Part shown: one piece after another, positions 37,768 to 47,583 of the stretch
Layout: every line of letters begins with the position of its first letter
Position numbering within the stretch: the first letter of the stretch is position 1
NCBI RefSeq assembly: GCF_026262505.1
Contig: NC_067208.1
Span: 6,395,962-6,459,961, forward strand
Direction of reading: 5' to 3'
Source of the DNA: Trichomonas vaginalis G3
Lineage: Eukaryota > Parabasalia > Trichomonadida > Trichomonadidae
DNA length: 64,000 nt
Program-made: the position numbers and the translations under genes
The notes under the pieces: generated by a model
Databases searched by the model: none
Seen by the model: only the letters and a program-made list of their open reading frames with translations
Told to the model about the DNA's origin: nothing

Positions 37768-38325
37768 CTAACATATAAACAAAAGTTGGCTTACAAACCA
37801 GTATAATGGTGCATAAAATGAATTGCATGAACATATTTTGTAACCAATCTCAATCAATGTAATAGAGGCAGTTCCAAATCCTTTATGATTTGAATATTCT
37901 GTCAATGCTGTCCAAGCGCCATAACTAATAACTCCATCAATGCCGCCAGAGCCCCCTCCGCCGGCACTGCCATCTTCATCGCCTACTTTATAATTACCAC
38001 CGCCCCATTTTCCTCCACCCCCACTTCCAAACCAACCTCCTTTACCAATTCCTTTTGTTCCACATCGTTCAGGTTGATCGCCACTGCATCCGGTTTGAGT
38101 TCCTATTGCAGCATGGCCAGTGGAATCTCTCTCACCATTAATTCCACCACCTCTGCCACCTATATATACAGCACTATTGCCATAAGAACCCCCGCCGCCG
38201 CCCGTTATCAGAATGCGGCTGTCAAAATTCTGGTCCCAGGAACCATTCGATGTTCGAAAGTCAGAAGCACCACCACCACAACCATCACCATTATTCACTC
38301 CATTACCACCACCGTTATACGTTAC
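37768..38325 (-). pseudogene. Glycine-rich domain gene, paralogue 3, lacking its 5' part
   Basis: Contains the glycine-rich module from about TYNGGGNGVNNGDG through GGGASDFRTS, SRILITGGGGGSYGN, GSGGGGKWGGG and HKGFGTASITLIE to a stop, in one frame. The lead-in that paralogues 1 and 2 have (about 110 codons) is missing. Homology stops abruptly near 38322-38328, where BspA-type sequence begins on the other strand. Confidence 0.75.
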
Positions 38326-38327
38326 TC

Positions 38328-39347
38328 CTTGTAAATGCTGAAGGGAATAGAGTCAAAAAATTCAATAGATCCTTCACAGGTACCATTAAAATCACCTCCA
38401 ATATATACACTATCATTGGAACCGAAGCTTGTTCATATTGTTTGTGCACTAAACTTGATTTAAGCCAATCTCATATAGAGGTAATTGAATATGGAGCGTT
38501 CTTATGGGCTTCACTTACAAGTGTTATCTTCTCGCCTTATATCACTACATTAAATGATAATGCATTTGGCCTTTGTCCTCTTACATCAATAAATATTGTC
38601 TCTACTATTAGATTTATGACAGGCTTTTCATTTAATCAATGCCCTTTCCTAGATACTCTGACTGTTGATCCGCAAAATCCATATTTTTATTCTGAAAATA
38701 ATTTTATTTTTTCGAAAAATGGATCAATATTAGTTCGAACTCCCATTAACTTCGAAGAAGAAGATATACCTAATAAAGAAAATATCCAAGTTTTAGGCAG
38801 ATGCCTCAGTAGCGGCAGTACATATAAACAGTTTATTGGTTGGGAGAATCTTTCGAGAATTGATGGATACACATTTCATGCAAGCCCCAATCTGAAATTA
38901 GTTGATATATCAATGACGCATATCACTTCGATCCCAGATCATGCATTTCAAACATGTCCTATTTTAACAGATATCCGACTTCCTGGAAACTTAACCAGTT
39001 TACAAGATCATGCATTTACCTATAATATTCAACTTAGATCCATTTTTATTCCAATAAAAGTCTCTGAAATCAATAATTTAGCTTTTGTTGATTTACATAA
39101 CTTGAGATTAACAACATATTACGGAGAAACATCTTTTGAATCACCTGATATAATTAGCGATTGTCCTCAATTAAAAACAGTTAGAGTAATTTTTTCATAT
39201 CCATCAGACAAATTTGGAAACATCAATGTAGTAAGAAATGCATATATGCTTGGAAATACCGAAATATGCCCATCTATCAATCATAAATATTGCTTATTCA
39301 ATAACTTTAATTCACTTTTCTTATTTACAGTTTTTATCTCAATGTAA
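38328..39347 (+). pseudogene. BspA-like leucine-rich-repeat surface protein, 5'-truncated
   Basis: About 340 codons of TpLRR/LRR_5 repeats: ITSIPDHAFQTCPILTDIRL, LTSLQDHAFTYNIQLRSIFI, IEVIEYGAFLWASLTSVIF. A C-terminal hydrophobic end (NNFNSLFLFTVFISM) could be a membrane or GPI-type signal. The usual N-terminus is missing. The frame stays open leftward to an ATG at 38250, but those codons (a His-rich run) are antisense to the glycine-rich remnant and look accidental. BspA proteins are the largest surface family of T. vaginalis and are implicated in adhesion. Confidence 0.75.
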
Positions 39348-39403
39348 AATATCAATCTTTTTTTGATTAAATTTGAGTTAAACTATGAGAAAAAAAATTC
39401 AAT

Positions 39404-39409
39404 CTTATC
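39404..39409. repeat. 6-bp target-site duplication of the 5.6-kb element (left copy)
   Basis: CTTATC precedes the left end; CTTATC follows the right end at 45044-45049. Confidence 0.8.
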
Positions 39410-39560
39410 ATTAGTAGGATAGGACGGGGTTTGTGACTTTTTTTGTTACATCTATATATAGACGATGCATTAAAATATATTTATAAATAAATCATTAAAA
39501 AATTAACATTAATTTTAAAATAATTTATTTTTTATCTTTTATAAAAGAAGCTATATATAG

Positions 39561-40067
39561 ATGATGTCAGATATTCCGCGATTAATTAAACATTGTTTAA
39601 ATCCTGAATGGGTTAAACTTCAATTTAAAAATGAAGATTGTGAATTATTAAATGAATATGAAAGCCAAAATAAGTTAATGAGGTATAAATATAATGATGA
39701 AGAATATTTAATTTCATGGAATCAATGGAGTCATAATCAAAGACCTCATAAACGAGAAGAAGAAATTGAAAATAATGAAATGGAAATCATTGATGACATT
39801 AAAGAGGATGGAATTCCTAAATTTTGTAGAAAAACCTTTAGAACTAAGTTAGGAGCATATAAACGTAGAGTATTAAATCCTGAATATCTTAAACATCAAT
39901 TTAAAAAGGAAGACTGTGAATTATTAAACGCTAATGAATATGAAAATGCTAAATCAAAACTGAGATATAAATATATTGGAAGTGATGAAAGGTGTAAAGA
40001 TAAAGATAAAGTTTATTCAGTTTCATATAATAACTGGCACACGTTAGGGATAAGAAAACATTTATGA
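39561..40067 (+). CDS. 168-residue two-repeat protein (left arm copy)
   Basis: Two similar modules: LNPEWVKLQFKNEDCELLNE...LMRYKYNDEEYLISWNQW, and LNPEYLKHQFKKEDCELLNA...KLRYKYIGS...VYSVSYNNWH, joined by an acidic linker. The pattern of a short helix, CELL, a KLRYKY strand, a VSYNNW end and a basic exit resembles the small DNA-binding modules attached to phage and viral homing endonucleases (the DUF723/CapR group), here without their cysteines. That comparison is tentative. A DNA-binding regulator or terminal-repeat binder is possible. The arm copies differ by one visible residue (Glu/Lys in NDEEY). Confidence 0.5.
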   Translation: MMSDIPRLIKHCLNPEWVKLQFKNEDCELLNEYESQNKLMRYKYNDEEYLISWNQWSHNQRPHKREEEIENNEMEIIDDIKEDGIPKFCRKTFRTKLGAYKRRVLNPEYLKHQFKKEDCELLNANEYENAKSKLRYKYIGSDERCKDKDKVYSVSYNNWHTLGIRKHL

Positions 40068-40324
40068 GATTATGGTAAAAGTTCTGAATTCTTTAAATCT
40101 AGTATATACGAGAGAGTAAAAGAAATTAGAAATAATTATTTTCATGAATAAAAATAAACTTTAAAAATTCATGTCTTACATTTTGAATAATTTATTTTTA
40201 ATTCGTATGAAACCGATTTTAAAAATAAATGAAACAGAGGAGGAAGAAATAAATGAAAGTGAAAATGTTCAACAAAAAATAAACGTTGTTAAACCATTTA
40301 AACAGATTTCTCAATAGTGCTAAA

Positions 40325-40813
40325 ATGCAGGAAATTCTTGAGTTTTGGTTGAAAGAATACGGTGGAGCCAAAAGTGGCCCGACCTCAAAACAAGCATTTT
40401 ATGAGCTTACAAAGGGTGTTATAAATGAATTCAAAGGTATTTACATACATCCTGACCTCGTTCATTTTGTTGCTGAATGGTGCTCTGTAAAGTATGCATT
40501 TTATGTCAAATATATTATGGATTCCATAGACAAGAAAGTTCATGAGAAGTTAGATGAAGAAGAACTCGAAGATACAGTAGAGAATGCTAAACCTTTGTTC
40601 GAACAAGAAGTTAGAAAAATGCGCGAAAAACAATTAGAACATGAACGTGAGATATGTTATGGTTATAGAGATTCTCCATTCGAACTAGACCAATGGGAAC
40701 AAGAAAATTTAAAGAGAGAATTTAGAGAATATGAACTCGCTAAGATAGCATTAGAAGCTGCAGAAAAGAAGTTAAAAGCTTGGGGTCGTTTTGTACAAAA
40801 ATATTGTGAGTAA
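40325..40813 (+). CDS. KilA-N domain protein (left arm copy)
   Basis: 162 residues from the first ATG. It has a KilA-N core (FKGIYIHPDLVHFVAEWCSVKY), then a long charged coiled coil (KKVHEKLDEEELEDTVENAK, KREFREYELAKIALEAAEKK) and the end FVQKYCE. Its DNA is about 93% identical by eye to the KilA-N gene at 23829 in the Maverick, and its YGGAKSG...SKQAFYELTKG part to 26195-26330. The right-arm copy is identical in protein sequence. Likely a DNA-binding protein acting on element DNA. Confidence 0.8.
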   Translation: MQEILEFWLKEYGGAKSGPTSKQAFYELTKGVINEFKGIYIHPDLVHFVAEWCSVKYAFYVKYIMDSIDKKVHEKLDEEELEDTVENAKPLFEQEVRKMREKQLEHEREICYGYRDSPFELDQWEQENLKREFREYELAKIALEAAEKKLKAWGRFVQKYCE

Positions 40814-40849
40814 ATGTTTTCAGGTCATTCAATAATTAATTATTTTTGA

Positions 40850-41105
40850 ATAACTGAAGGTGTTACCATGTTACCATGTGCTACCAGGTTATTTAACTTC
40901 TCTGAAAAAATGATGACAACATGACATTTTGACAACAGTCGGGGAAATAAATGTTTACGTTAATGTTTACGTTAATGTTTTCAGGTCATTCAATAATTAA
41001 TTATTTTTGAATAACTGAAGGTGTTACCATGTTACCATGTGCTACCAGGTAAATTAACTTCATTAAAAAATGATGACAACATGACATTTTGACAACAGTT
41101 CAGGA
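40850..41105. repeat. Duplicated noncoding block at the inner edge of the left arm
   Basis: A block with TGTTTTCAGGTCATTCAATA, an AATAATTAATTATT palindrome, GTTACCATGTTACCATGTGC and GATGACAACATGACATTTTG occurs twice (about 40815-40945 and 40975-41105). The right arm has it once (43505-43637). Confidence 0.75.
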
Positions 41106-41134
41106 TTAATGCAAAAATAAATTCAAATCATACT

Positions 41135-43447
41135 TTATACTGCCTCATTTACAGGTATTTCATCGTCAGTAAATGAATCCTCATTATTGTTTGGTTCAAT
41201 TTGTTTATATAATCCTTTCATTTCTTCTTTCAAAACATAATACCATGTCTGTTTACCATCTATTCTTCTATGTTTCCTATCACATTTATCCTTAATGCTC
41301 ATTTGGAAATTTTTGTCTTTCATGTCTGATGGTTTGCAGAATAGAGCATTTTTACACGTCATACCTGCACACAATTCATCATAATGTGTATTTATCCATT
41401 CATCTAAAGGATTTGTTGATAATTCTATTAAATCTTGTTTGGCTTCAGTCATCGGTATAATTCGTACATTAAATGATGAAAGGTCGTAATTGATAAAATA
41501 TGTTAGTAAATTATCATAAAATTCCTTTGTGCATGAATCCATTAAATTCTTGAAGTAATCAAATTGACCCTTAAATTTACCATTAACCCTTAAAACTACA
41601 TATCTTCTGTCTCCAACTTCAATTTTGACAGGGTAAACGTTATTAGTTACGAAAATGAAGTTTGCAACGTTCTGTGCTGTTCTTCTGGGTTGATTCTTTT
41701 CATTAATTCTTATCTCATTATCCGTAATAATTGATTTCAAAGCGTTGAAGTTTGCGAGTCTGTCTTCACCTACATTCTTGAGTTCATTAAGTACAAGAAA
41801 CATTTTATTCTCAACTACTGAATTGAAATTACCCGTTACCTCACTTATTTCAGTAATGTTTTTACATGAATAACCAGCGAGGAGTTCAGAAATAATGTCT
41901 GTAAATCTGTTTTTACCTGTTCCCTGAAGTCCTTTCAAAATAATTGCTGTTTCATTCTTGATTCCAGGATGTTGAATCATTGATGCAATCCAGCCGAGAA
42001 GGTATTTATACACTTCATCATTATTATCACAAATGGCTTCTTTAATGAAATTCATAAACATCTCAATTTTTGAGTAATCTGGTTTTTCGAGAACGTTGTA
42101 TTTATAACCTTGAAACGTTGAGAAAACATCTGGGGAATCAGATTTAAAGCAAACACCCTTAACAGTTAATGAAGACAATTGATTTAGTAGTACATCCCAT
42201 GCTGTTATTGTTTTACCTTCTTCTTTAAATAATTTAATCATTTTGAGTGACTCTTTCATGTTTGATTGAAGAACGAATGATATTTGATTCATTTTATCAT
42301 GAATATTATAGTCCTTTTGAATGAAATATTTATTTCCACAATCTACAAAACGGATTACACGCGATAAATCTTCAATTACTTCAGAACTGTTTTTATACTG
42401 ATGATTTTCAGCTTTACGTCTAATATCTGTTATCAAGAATGAATCATCAAGTTTTATATCAAATGTTATTTTTGGTTTACATAATAAAGGTAAAACGTAT
42501 TCATCATAATATTCTTTTTGATAAAGTTTCAGAATCTTCACTAAAACAAATGGAGAAGTCATTAAATGTGCATATCTACTACGTGCTTTTTCAAAATTAC
42601 TTTTTGCATTTTCAGTTAAATTGCAGAAGTTATAAACGTTGTCATATGCTTCATTAATTAAATGATTAGGTAACGAATTAATAGCTTGAAACAGTGTGAA
42701 TAATGTAACTTCTTTTTCTAAATTCATGTTTCCACCGTCATTATGTACTTCAAAATCACTGATGCCATCAACTATGCTTTGAGCTAGTTTATCGTCAATG
42801 TTTACATCTTTGTTTTCATTCATTATATTCTTTATTTCTTCGCTCTTCTGTTCAACTCTTACCTTAATATTTAAATCATTTAATATATCATTCACTGTTC
42901 TAGTTAATGTTGAATCATAACTTCCACGAATGAATGAGTATGTATTGATTGGTTCTGTTGCATTCTTGCGAACTCTTGAATCAGCCATAACTACTAATGA
43001 ACGCTTTGAATCATCCATTGAAGTCATTATGTCGATATCATAATCATTGCAAGAATAACATTTAATCATTCTGTTCGAGGTTGAATAGAAGAAATTAGTG
43101 TTGCAATAAATGTGAAGACCTCCTGAAGCGGTTTTAACGATAACATCTTTATCCGAAAGTTTTGATAAAATGTCTTTTCTAACTGTTTCTTTAAGTTCAT
43201 CATTGTATGATTTATTGATATCAACATCTATAATCGTTAAATTTGATATTTTATTTACTAATAAAGCCATACCAGTTTTCCTTCCTCTTCCTCCATCATG
43301 TTTGAGATAGTTATGTAAATCAATCTTGTTTTCACCAATTCTTTCGTTGAGGGTTTTAGTTTCTGCCACAACTAATTCCTCAGCTAATGAATCAATAACT
43401 TTTTCATCAGAAACGATAAAGTTGCTGTTGTTGTTTGTTGCTGTCAT
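41135..43447 (-). CDS. Primase-polymerase / SF3 helicase
   Basis: 770 residues, whole. N-terminal part: LTIIDVDINK, then VIVKTASGGLHIYCN and YDIDIMTSMDDSKRSLVVMADSRVR, the acidic pair and S.G.H patterns of archaeo-eukaryotic primase (prim-pol) domains. A linker follows, then a D5-type region and an SF3 helicase: AIILKGLQGTGKNRF (Walker A, ~residues 497-511), MFLVLNELKNVG (Walker B), NFIFVTNNVYPVKIEVGDRRY (motif C and Arg finger). It would initiate and unwind element DNA. The helicase half is homologous to the Maverick helicase at 16805-18040. Upstream lies AAAACTAACTTTATTTTT (43472-43489), shared with Maverick genes. Confidence 0.87.
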   Translation of the reverse strand: MTATNNNSNFIVSDEKVIDSLAEELVVAETKTLNERIGENKIDLHNYLKHDGGRGRKTGMALLVNKISNLTIIDVDINKSYNDELKETVRKDILSKLSDKDVIVKTASGGLHIYCNTNFFYSTSNRMIKCYSCNDYDIDIMTSMDDSKRSLVVMADSRVRKNATEPINTYSFIRGSYDSTLTRTVNDILNDLNIKVRVEQKSEEIKNIMNENKDVNIDDKLAQSIVDGISDFEVHNDGGNMNLEKEVTLFTLFQAINSLPNHLINEAYDNVYNFCNLTENAKSNFEKARSRYAHLMTSPFVLVKILKLYQKEYYDEYVLPLLCKPKITFDIKLDDSFLITDIRRKAENHQYKNSSEVIEDLSRVIRFVDCGNKYFIQKDYNIHDKMNQISFVLQSNMKESLKMIKLFKEEGKTITAWDVLLNQLSSLTVKGVCFKSDSPDVFSTFQGYKYNVLEKPDYSKIEMFMNFIKEAICDNNDEVYKYLLGWIASMIQHPGIKNETAIILKGLQGTGKNRFTDIISELLAGYSCKNITEISEVTGNFNSVVENKMFLVLNELKNVGEDRLANFNALKSIITDNEIRINEKNQPRRTAQNVANFIFVTNNVYPVKIEVGDRRYVVLRVNGKFKGQFDYFKNLMDSCTKEFYDNLLTYFINYDLSSFNVRIIPMTEAKQDLIELSTNPLDEWINTHYDELCAGMTCKNALFCKPSDMKDKNFQMSIKDKCDRKHRRIDGKQTWYYVLKEEMKGLYKQIEPNNNEDSFTDDEIPVNEAV

Positions 43448-43636
43448 TTATATAGGAATAAAAATAATTTTAAAACTAACTTTATTTTTGGACTGCATCA
43501 AATTTCCTGAACTGTTGTCAAAATGTCATGTTGTCATCATTTTTTCAGAGAAGTTAATTTACCTGGTAGCACATGGTAACATGGTAACACCTTCAGTTAT
43601 TCAAAAATAATTAATTATTGAATGACCTGAAAACAT

Positions 43637-44125
43637 TTACTCACAATATTTTTGTACAAAACGACCCCAAGCTTTTAACTTCTTTTCTGCAGCTTCTAAT
43701 GCTATCTTAGCGAGTTCATATTCTCTAAATTCTCTCTTTAAATTTTCTTGTTCCCATTGGTCTAGTTCGAATGGAGAATCTCTATAACCATAACATATCT
43801 CACGTTCATGTTCTAATTGTTTTTCGCGCATTTTTCTAACTTCTTGTTCGAACAAAGGTTTAGCATTCTCTACTGTATCTTCGAGTTCTTCTTCATCTAA
43901 CTTCTCATGAACTTTCTTGTCTATGGAATCCATAATATATTTGACATAAAATGCATACTTTACAGAGCACCATTCAGCAACAAAATGAACGAGGTCAGGA
44001 TGTATGTAAATACCTTTGAATTCATTTATAACACCCTTTGTAAGCTCATAAAATGCTTGTTTTGAGGTCGGGCCACTTTTGGCTCCACCGTATTCTTTCA
44101 ACCAAAACTCAAGAATTTCCTGCAT
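43637..44125 (-). CDS. KilA-N domain protein (right arm copy)
   Basis: Inverted duplicate of 40325-40813 with the same protein sequence. KilA-N core followed by a coiled coil. Because the arms are kept identical, both copies are probably expressed or at least homogenised by replication or gene conversion. Confidence 0.8.
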   Translation of the reverse strand: MQEILEFWLKEYGGAKSGPTSKQAFYELTKGVINEFKGIYIHPDLVHFVAEWCSVKYAFYVKYIMDSIDKKVHEKLDEEELEDTVENAKPLFEQEVRKMREKQLEHEREICYGYRDSPFELDQWEQENLKREFREYELAKIALEAAEKKLKAWGRFVQKYCE

Positions 44126-44384
44126 TTTAGCACTATTGAGAAATCTGTTTAAATGGTTTAACAACGTTTATTTTTTGTTGAACATTTTCACTTTCATTTA
44201 TTTCTTCCTCCTCTGTTTCATTTATTTTTAAAATCGGTTTCATACGAATTAAAAATAAATTATTCAAAAATGTAAGACATGAATTTTTAAAGTTTATTTT
44301 TTATTCATGAAAATAATTATTTCTAATTTCTTTTACTCTCTCGTATATACTAGATTTAAAGAATTCAGAACTTTTACCATAATC

Positions 44385-44891
44385 TCATAAATGTTTTCTT
44401 ATCCCTAACGTGTGCCAGTTATTATATGAAACTGAATAAACTTTATCTTTATCTTTACACCTTTCATCACTTCCAATATATTTATATCTCAGTTTTGATT
44501 TAGCATTTTCATATTCATTAGCGTTTAATAATTCACAGTCTTCCTTTTTAAATTGATGTTTAAGATATTCAGGATTTAATACTCTACGTTTATATGCTCC
44601 TAACTTAGTTCTAAAGGTTTTTCTACAAAATTTAGGAATTCCATCCTCTTTAATGTCATCAATGATTTCCATTTCATTATTTTCAATTTCTTCTTCTCGT
44701 TTATGAGGTCTTTGATTATGACTCCATTGATTCCATGAAATTAAATATTCTTTATCATTATATTTATACCTCATTAACTTATTTTGGCTTTCATATTCAT
44801 TTAATAATTCACAATCTTCATTTTTAAATTGAAGTTTAACCCATTCAGGATTTAAACAATGTTTAATTAATCGCGGAATATCTGACATCAT
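44385..44891 (-). CDS. 168-residue two-repeat protein (right arm copy)
   Basis: Inverted duplicate of 39561-40067 with one residue different (NDKEY instead of NDEEY). Two modules with CELLN and KLRYKY/LMRYKY strands joined by an acidic linker. The start codon lies about 150 bases inside the element end, with TCTATATATAG just before it. Confidence 0.5.
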   Translation of the reverse strand: MMSDIPRLIKHCLNPEWVKLQFKNEDCELLNEYESQNKLMRYKYNDKEYLISWNQWSHNQRPHKREEEIENNEMEIIDDIKEDGIPKFCRKTFRTKLGAYKRRVLNPEYLKHQFKKEDCELLNANEYENAKSKLRYKYIGSDERCKDKDKVYSVSYNNWHTLGIRKHL

Positions 44892-45043
44892 CTATATATA
44901 GCTTCTTTTATAAAAGATAAAAAAATAAATTATTTTAAAATTAATGTTAATTTTTTAATGATTTATTTATAAATATATTTTAATGCATCGTCTATATATA
45001 GATGTAACAAAAAAAGTCACAAACCCCGTCCTATCCTACTACT

Positions 45044-45631
45044 CTTATCTCAATCACTGGCTTTTTTAGATCTTTTGTCACTTTCATTCATATATCAGAC
45101 ATGTATCTAATCAAATTTCCAAAATGTATATCACATGAAAACGATTATTTATGGGTGCACTTACCACTTTCTGACATTCTCTCAATTTTTTGACACCTTA
45201 GCTATTAATCTAAATTATCTAAGGTAATTCCGCATGATCTGCAAGACAGATTTTTAAATAAATAGTACCAATAGCATCATTAGGTATATACAATATGATT
45301 CTTTTTTGAGAAGTTACTAAAAAGATAAAAAACGAAGTTATTGTATAATTTTTTCATTAGGTCTGTTTAGTTCTAAGATTTATACTTAAATGTCTATTCT
45401 ATTTACTTCTATAAAATGAATATTAACAAGTTTATATTTCTAATCAGCAAAAATAAAAATGCAACATATGAAAAAAAAATGAGTCAAATCCACTTTGGCA
45501 ATTAACAAAAGCATTTAGTTTTCGACATTTCCGAAAAGCTTAGCCTGATATGCAAAGAGCGTCATTCCGTTGTAATCGTATGGAACCAACTTTTTCGAAA
45601 ATTTTTAGATAAAAGTGACAAAAATTTTGTA
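45044..45631. other. Intergenic region
   Basis: The first six bases are the right target duplication of the 5.6-kb element. The remaining ~580 AT-rich bases hold no gene I can support. AAAAGTGACAAAA lies 14-26 bases before the next start codon. Confidence 0.4.
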
Positions 45632-46498
45632 ATGGAAAATAATAATATTATCACAGATCCTTCAACTAAAGCGACCAAAATTGCGACATTTCTTTGCATT
45701 CTTCATTGTTTGCTATCATTTTTAGCATATTTACCTCGTTTTCAACCATATATTGAATTCAAAGGCGATAATTTCTACAATAAGTTCCCTAAAATTTGGA
45801 TTCTTTTCAGCGGATCATTCGTTTCTGATTCGATTTTTAGTCTATTTTTCGCTTGCCTCGGTTACATTTACACATCTCGTATTTTAGAAAGGATATGGGG
45901 ATCTAAAGAATATCTTAGATATGTCACGATGACATGTATATACGCAAATCTTCTTCAAATCTTATTGATCGGTCTTCTTTACCTCATTACACAAAACAAA
46001 CTTTTCCTATCAAGAAAGTTCGATACAGGTGGCGCTCTCTCCATGGCTATGGTAATAGCAATCGCCAAAGTATTTAAAGACATTTCTGTCCCTACACAAT
46101 GCGGAAATTTCAAACCAAAATATCTTCCTTTCATTTTTTACATTGTTTCCCTCTTTTTCCTTCCTATATCAGGATGCGATAATCTTCTCTCCTCAATTAT
46201 GGGTACAAATTGGGCAATTTTATATTTAAGATATTTACAGCCACATAATGGTAAGCGTGGTGATAAAGATGTATCATTAGATAATTTGATACCAAATCCA
46301 TTCTGTTCTTGCTGTTCTGGTTTACAAGAAGATGATCCAAACGATCCTGAGCTTGCAAACCAATTCCGCGGTCAAGCAAGAATGGTTACACCAGATGGAC
46401 AAGAATATCATCCACCAAATCCGGATAATGATCGTATAAATAGACCTCAACAGCCAAGAAGAGATATCTTCACTGGAACGGCTCATCGTATCGAATAA
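45632..46498 (+). CDS. TMEM115/rhomboid-like multi-pass membrane protein
   Basis: 288 residues. Five to six membrane segments in the first ~200 residues and a polar Pro/Asp/Asn-rich cytoplasmic tail. The segment RILERIWGSKEYLRYVTMT resembles the LEPLWG-plus-E motif of TMEM115 (DUF1751) and related rhomboid-fold proteins such as UBAC2 and derlins. I see no Ser/His protease dyad, so a non-catalytic Golgi/ER trafficking role is more likely. A CSCCSG cluster at the start of the tail could be palmitoylated. Confidence 0.55.
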   Translation: MENNNIITDPSTKATKIATFLCILHCLLSFLAYLPRFQPYIEFKGDNFYNKFPKIWILFSGSFVSDSIFSLFFACLGYIYTSRILERIWGSKEYLRYVTMTCIYANLLQILLIGLLYLITQNKLFLSRKFDTGGALSMAMVIAIAKVFKDISVPTQCGNFKPKYLPFIFYIVSLFFLPISGCDNLLSSIMGTNWAILYLRYLQPHNGKRGDKDVSLDNLIPNPFCSCCSGLQEDDPNDPELANQFRGQARMVTPDGQEYHPPNPDNDRINRPQQPRRDIFTGTAHRIE

Positions 46499-46786
46499 TA
46501 TATCTTTTCTTTGTTAATAATAAATGTTTTATATAATACATTTTCATTTAAGCAATTTTTACTCTCATATTCAAATTTATTAAAAGAACAATGGAAGAAA
46601 ATAACATACATGGTTAACTTATAATTTTGTAAAAAGTCCGTTAGTATATATTATAATGAAAGTCAATTTGGGGCATTATATTGGAATATATTTTATATTT
46701 ATAAAGGATTTAAGAGGTTTTACATCAATGAATATTAACATCACTTTATGGAATGAAAAGATGATTATGTAAACAGATTTCTTATT

Positions 46787-46792
46787 TCATTT
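46787..46792 (+). promoter_or_regulatory. Probable initiator for the gene at 46801
   Basis: TCATTT (TCAYTW) nine bases before the ATG. The preceding gap from 46499 (302 bases) holds nothing else recognisable. Confidence 0.5.
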
Positions 46793-46800
46793 TTAGAAAA

Positions 46801-47187
46801 ATGACGGAACCTCATCGAACTAATGAGTTTTTTGCAACGCAATTGCCAGCAAGCATCATTGATTCTTTAGAATGTAAAGACGAATTAAACCCTGATGACT
46901 TCGAAATCATCGAGCAACAAAACGGATATTTTAATATTCAAGAAGAAGCAAAGAACAGGATAAAACTTCTGCGAAAATTGCAGATTTATGTTGGAAAGAT
47001 TGCAACAGGAATGGAGTTAGATGGATCAATCGACCATGAAAAATATTTATATACAATGCTTGTCGAAAATTGGAAACAAAATAACAAAGATAAACAACTT
47101 GACAACTACGAAGAAATTGCAAATGAATTGGATGATTTGCTCAAAAATGAAAATTATGAGAATATTAAACAGATGCTTTCATTCTAA
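46801..47187 (+). CDS. Hypothetical 128-residue helical protein
   Basis: A soluble, acidic, mainly helical protein: NIQEEAKNRIKLLRKLQIYVG, TGMELDGSIDHEKYLYTMLVENW, EEIANELDDLLKNENYENIK. No signal peptide, membrane span or cysteine motif. A good initiator immediately upstream supports it as a real gene. I do not recognise the family. Confidence 0.6.
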   Translation: MTEPHRTNEFFATQLPASIIDSLECKDELNPDDFEIIEQQNGYFNIQEEAKNRIKLLRKLQIYVGKIATGMELDGSIDHEKYLYTMLVENWKQNNKDKQLDNYEEIANELDDLLKNENYENIKQMLSF

Positions 47188-47583
47188 TAATAAGAACAAT
47201 GATAAACCTGATGATAGTATGTAACAATCTACATAACTCGCAACACAGTTTCATTATTTTCCAGTTCGGGAGATTCATTTGAGAAGAATTACATAAGAGA
47301 TGGAAATATTTATACTTACAAACGATTGACTTTATTATCTAGTTCCTAATGGTAAAAATTCCAATAAAATTCAAACAATACAAAAAAAAGTTTATTATAA
47401 AGAACAAAACAAGGCTATTATTCAATTAACAAAGCTATCAAACAATTATCAAGATTACAATCAATGAAATTCCTTCTTCAAATTTAAATAATTTTCAATT
47501 AAGAAATTTCTGCTGTTAAAAACAATAGGTCATATAATATTATAATATTATTTGTTGTTTTCGTAATAAAAAAGTAAAAATTT
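47188..47583. other. Intergenic region between convergent genes
   Basis: 396 AT-rich bases between two 3' ends. No gene, repeat or structured element seen beyond short A/T runs. Confidence 0.4.

Larger units (their letters stand above)
39410..45043. mobile_element. 5.6-kb inverted-repeat element with a primase-helicase; looks whole
   Basis: A virus-like element bounded by a 6-bp target duplication (CTTATC) and by long, nearly identical inverted repeats starting A[T/G]TAGTAGGATAGGACGGGG. Left arm about 39410-41105, right arm about 43505-45043; the left arm has one ~150-bp block duplicated. Each arm carries a repeat-containing 168-residue gene and a KilA-N gene; the unique centre has one primase-helicase gene. 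No capsid, ATPase, protease or integrase is present. The 6-bp duplication and AG-type end are those of Maverick integrase products, so it may be moved by a Maverick. No breaks are evident and the arms are almost identical, so the insertion looks recent. Confidence 0.85.

Noticed and set aside
38250-38327. His-rich N-terminal domain of the BspA protein
   Set aside because: It is the antisense of the Gly-rich module of paralogue 3; accidental extension across a junction.
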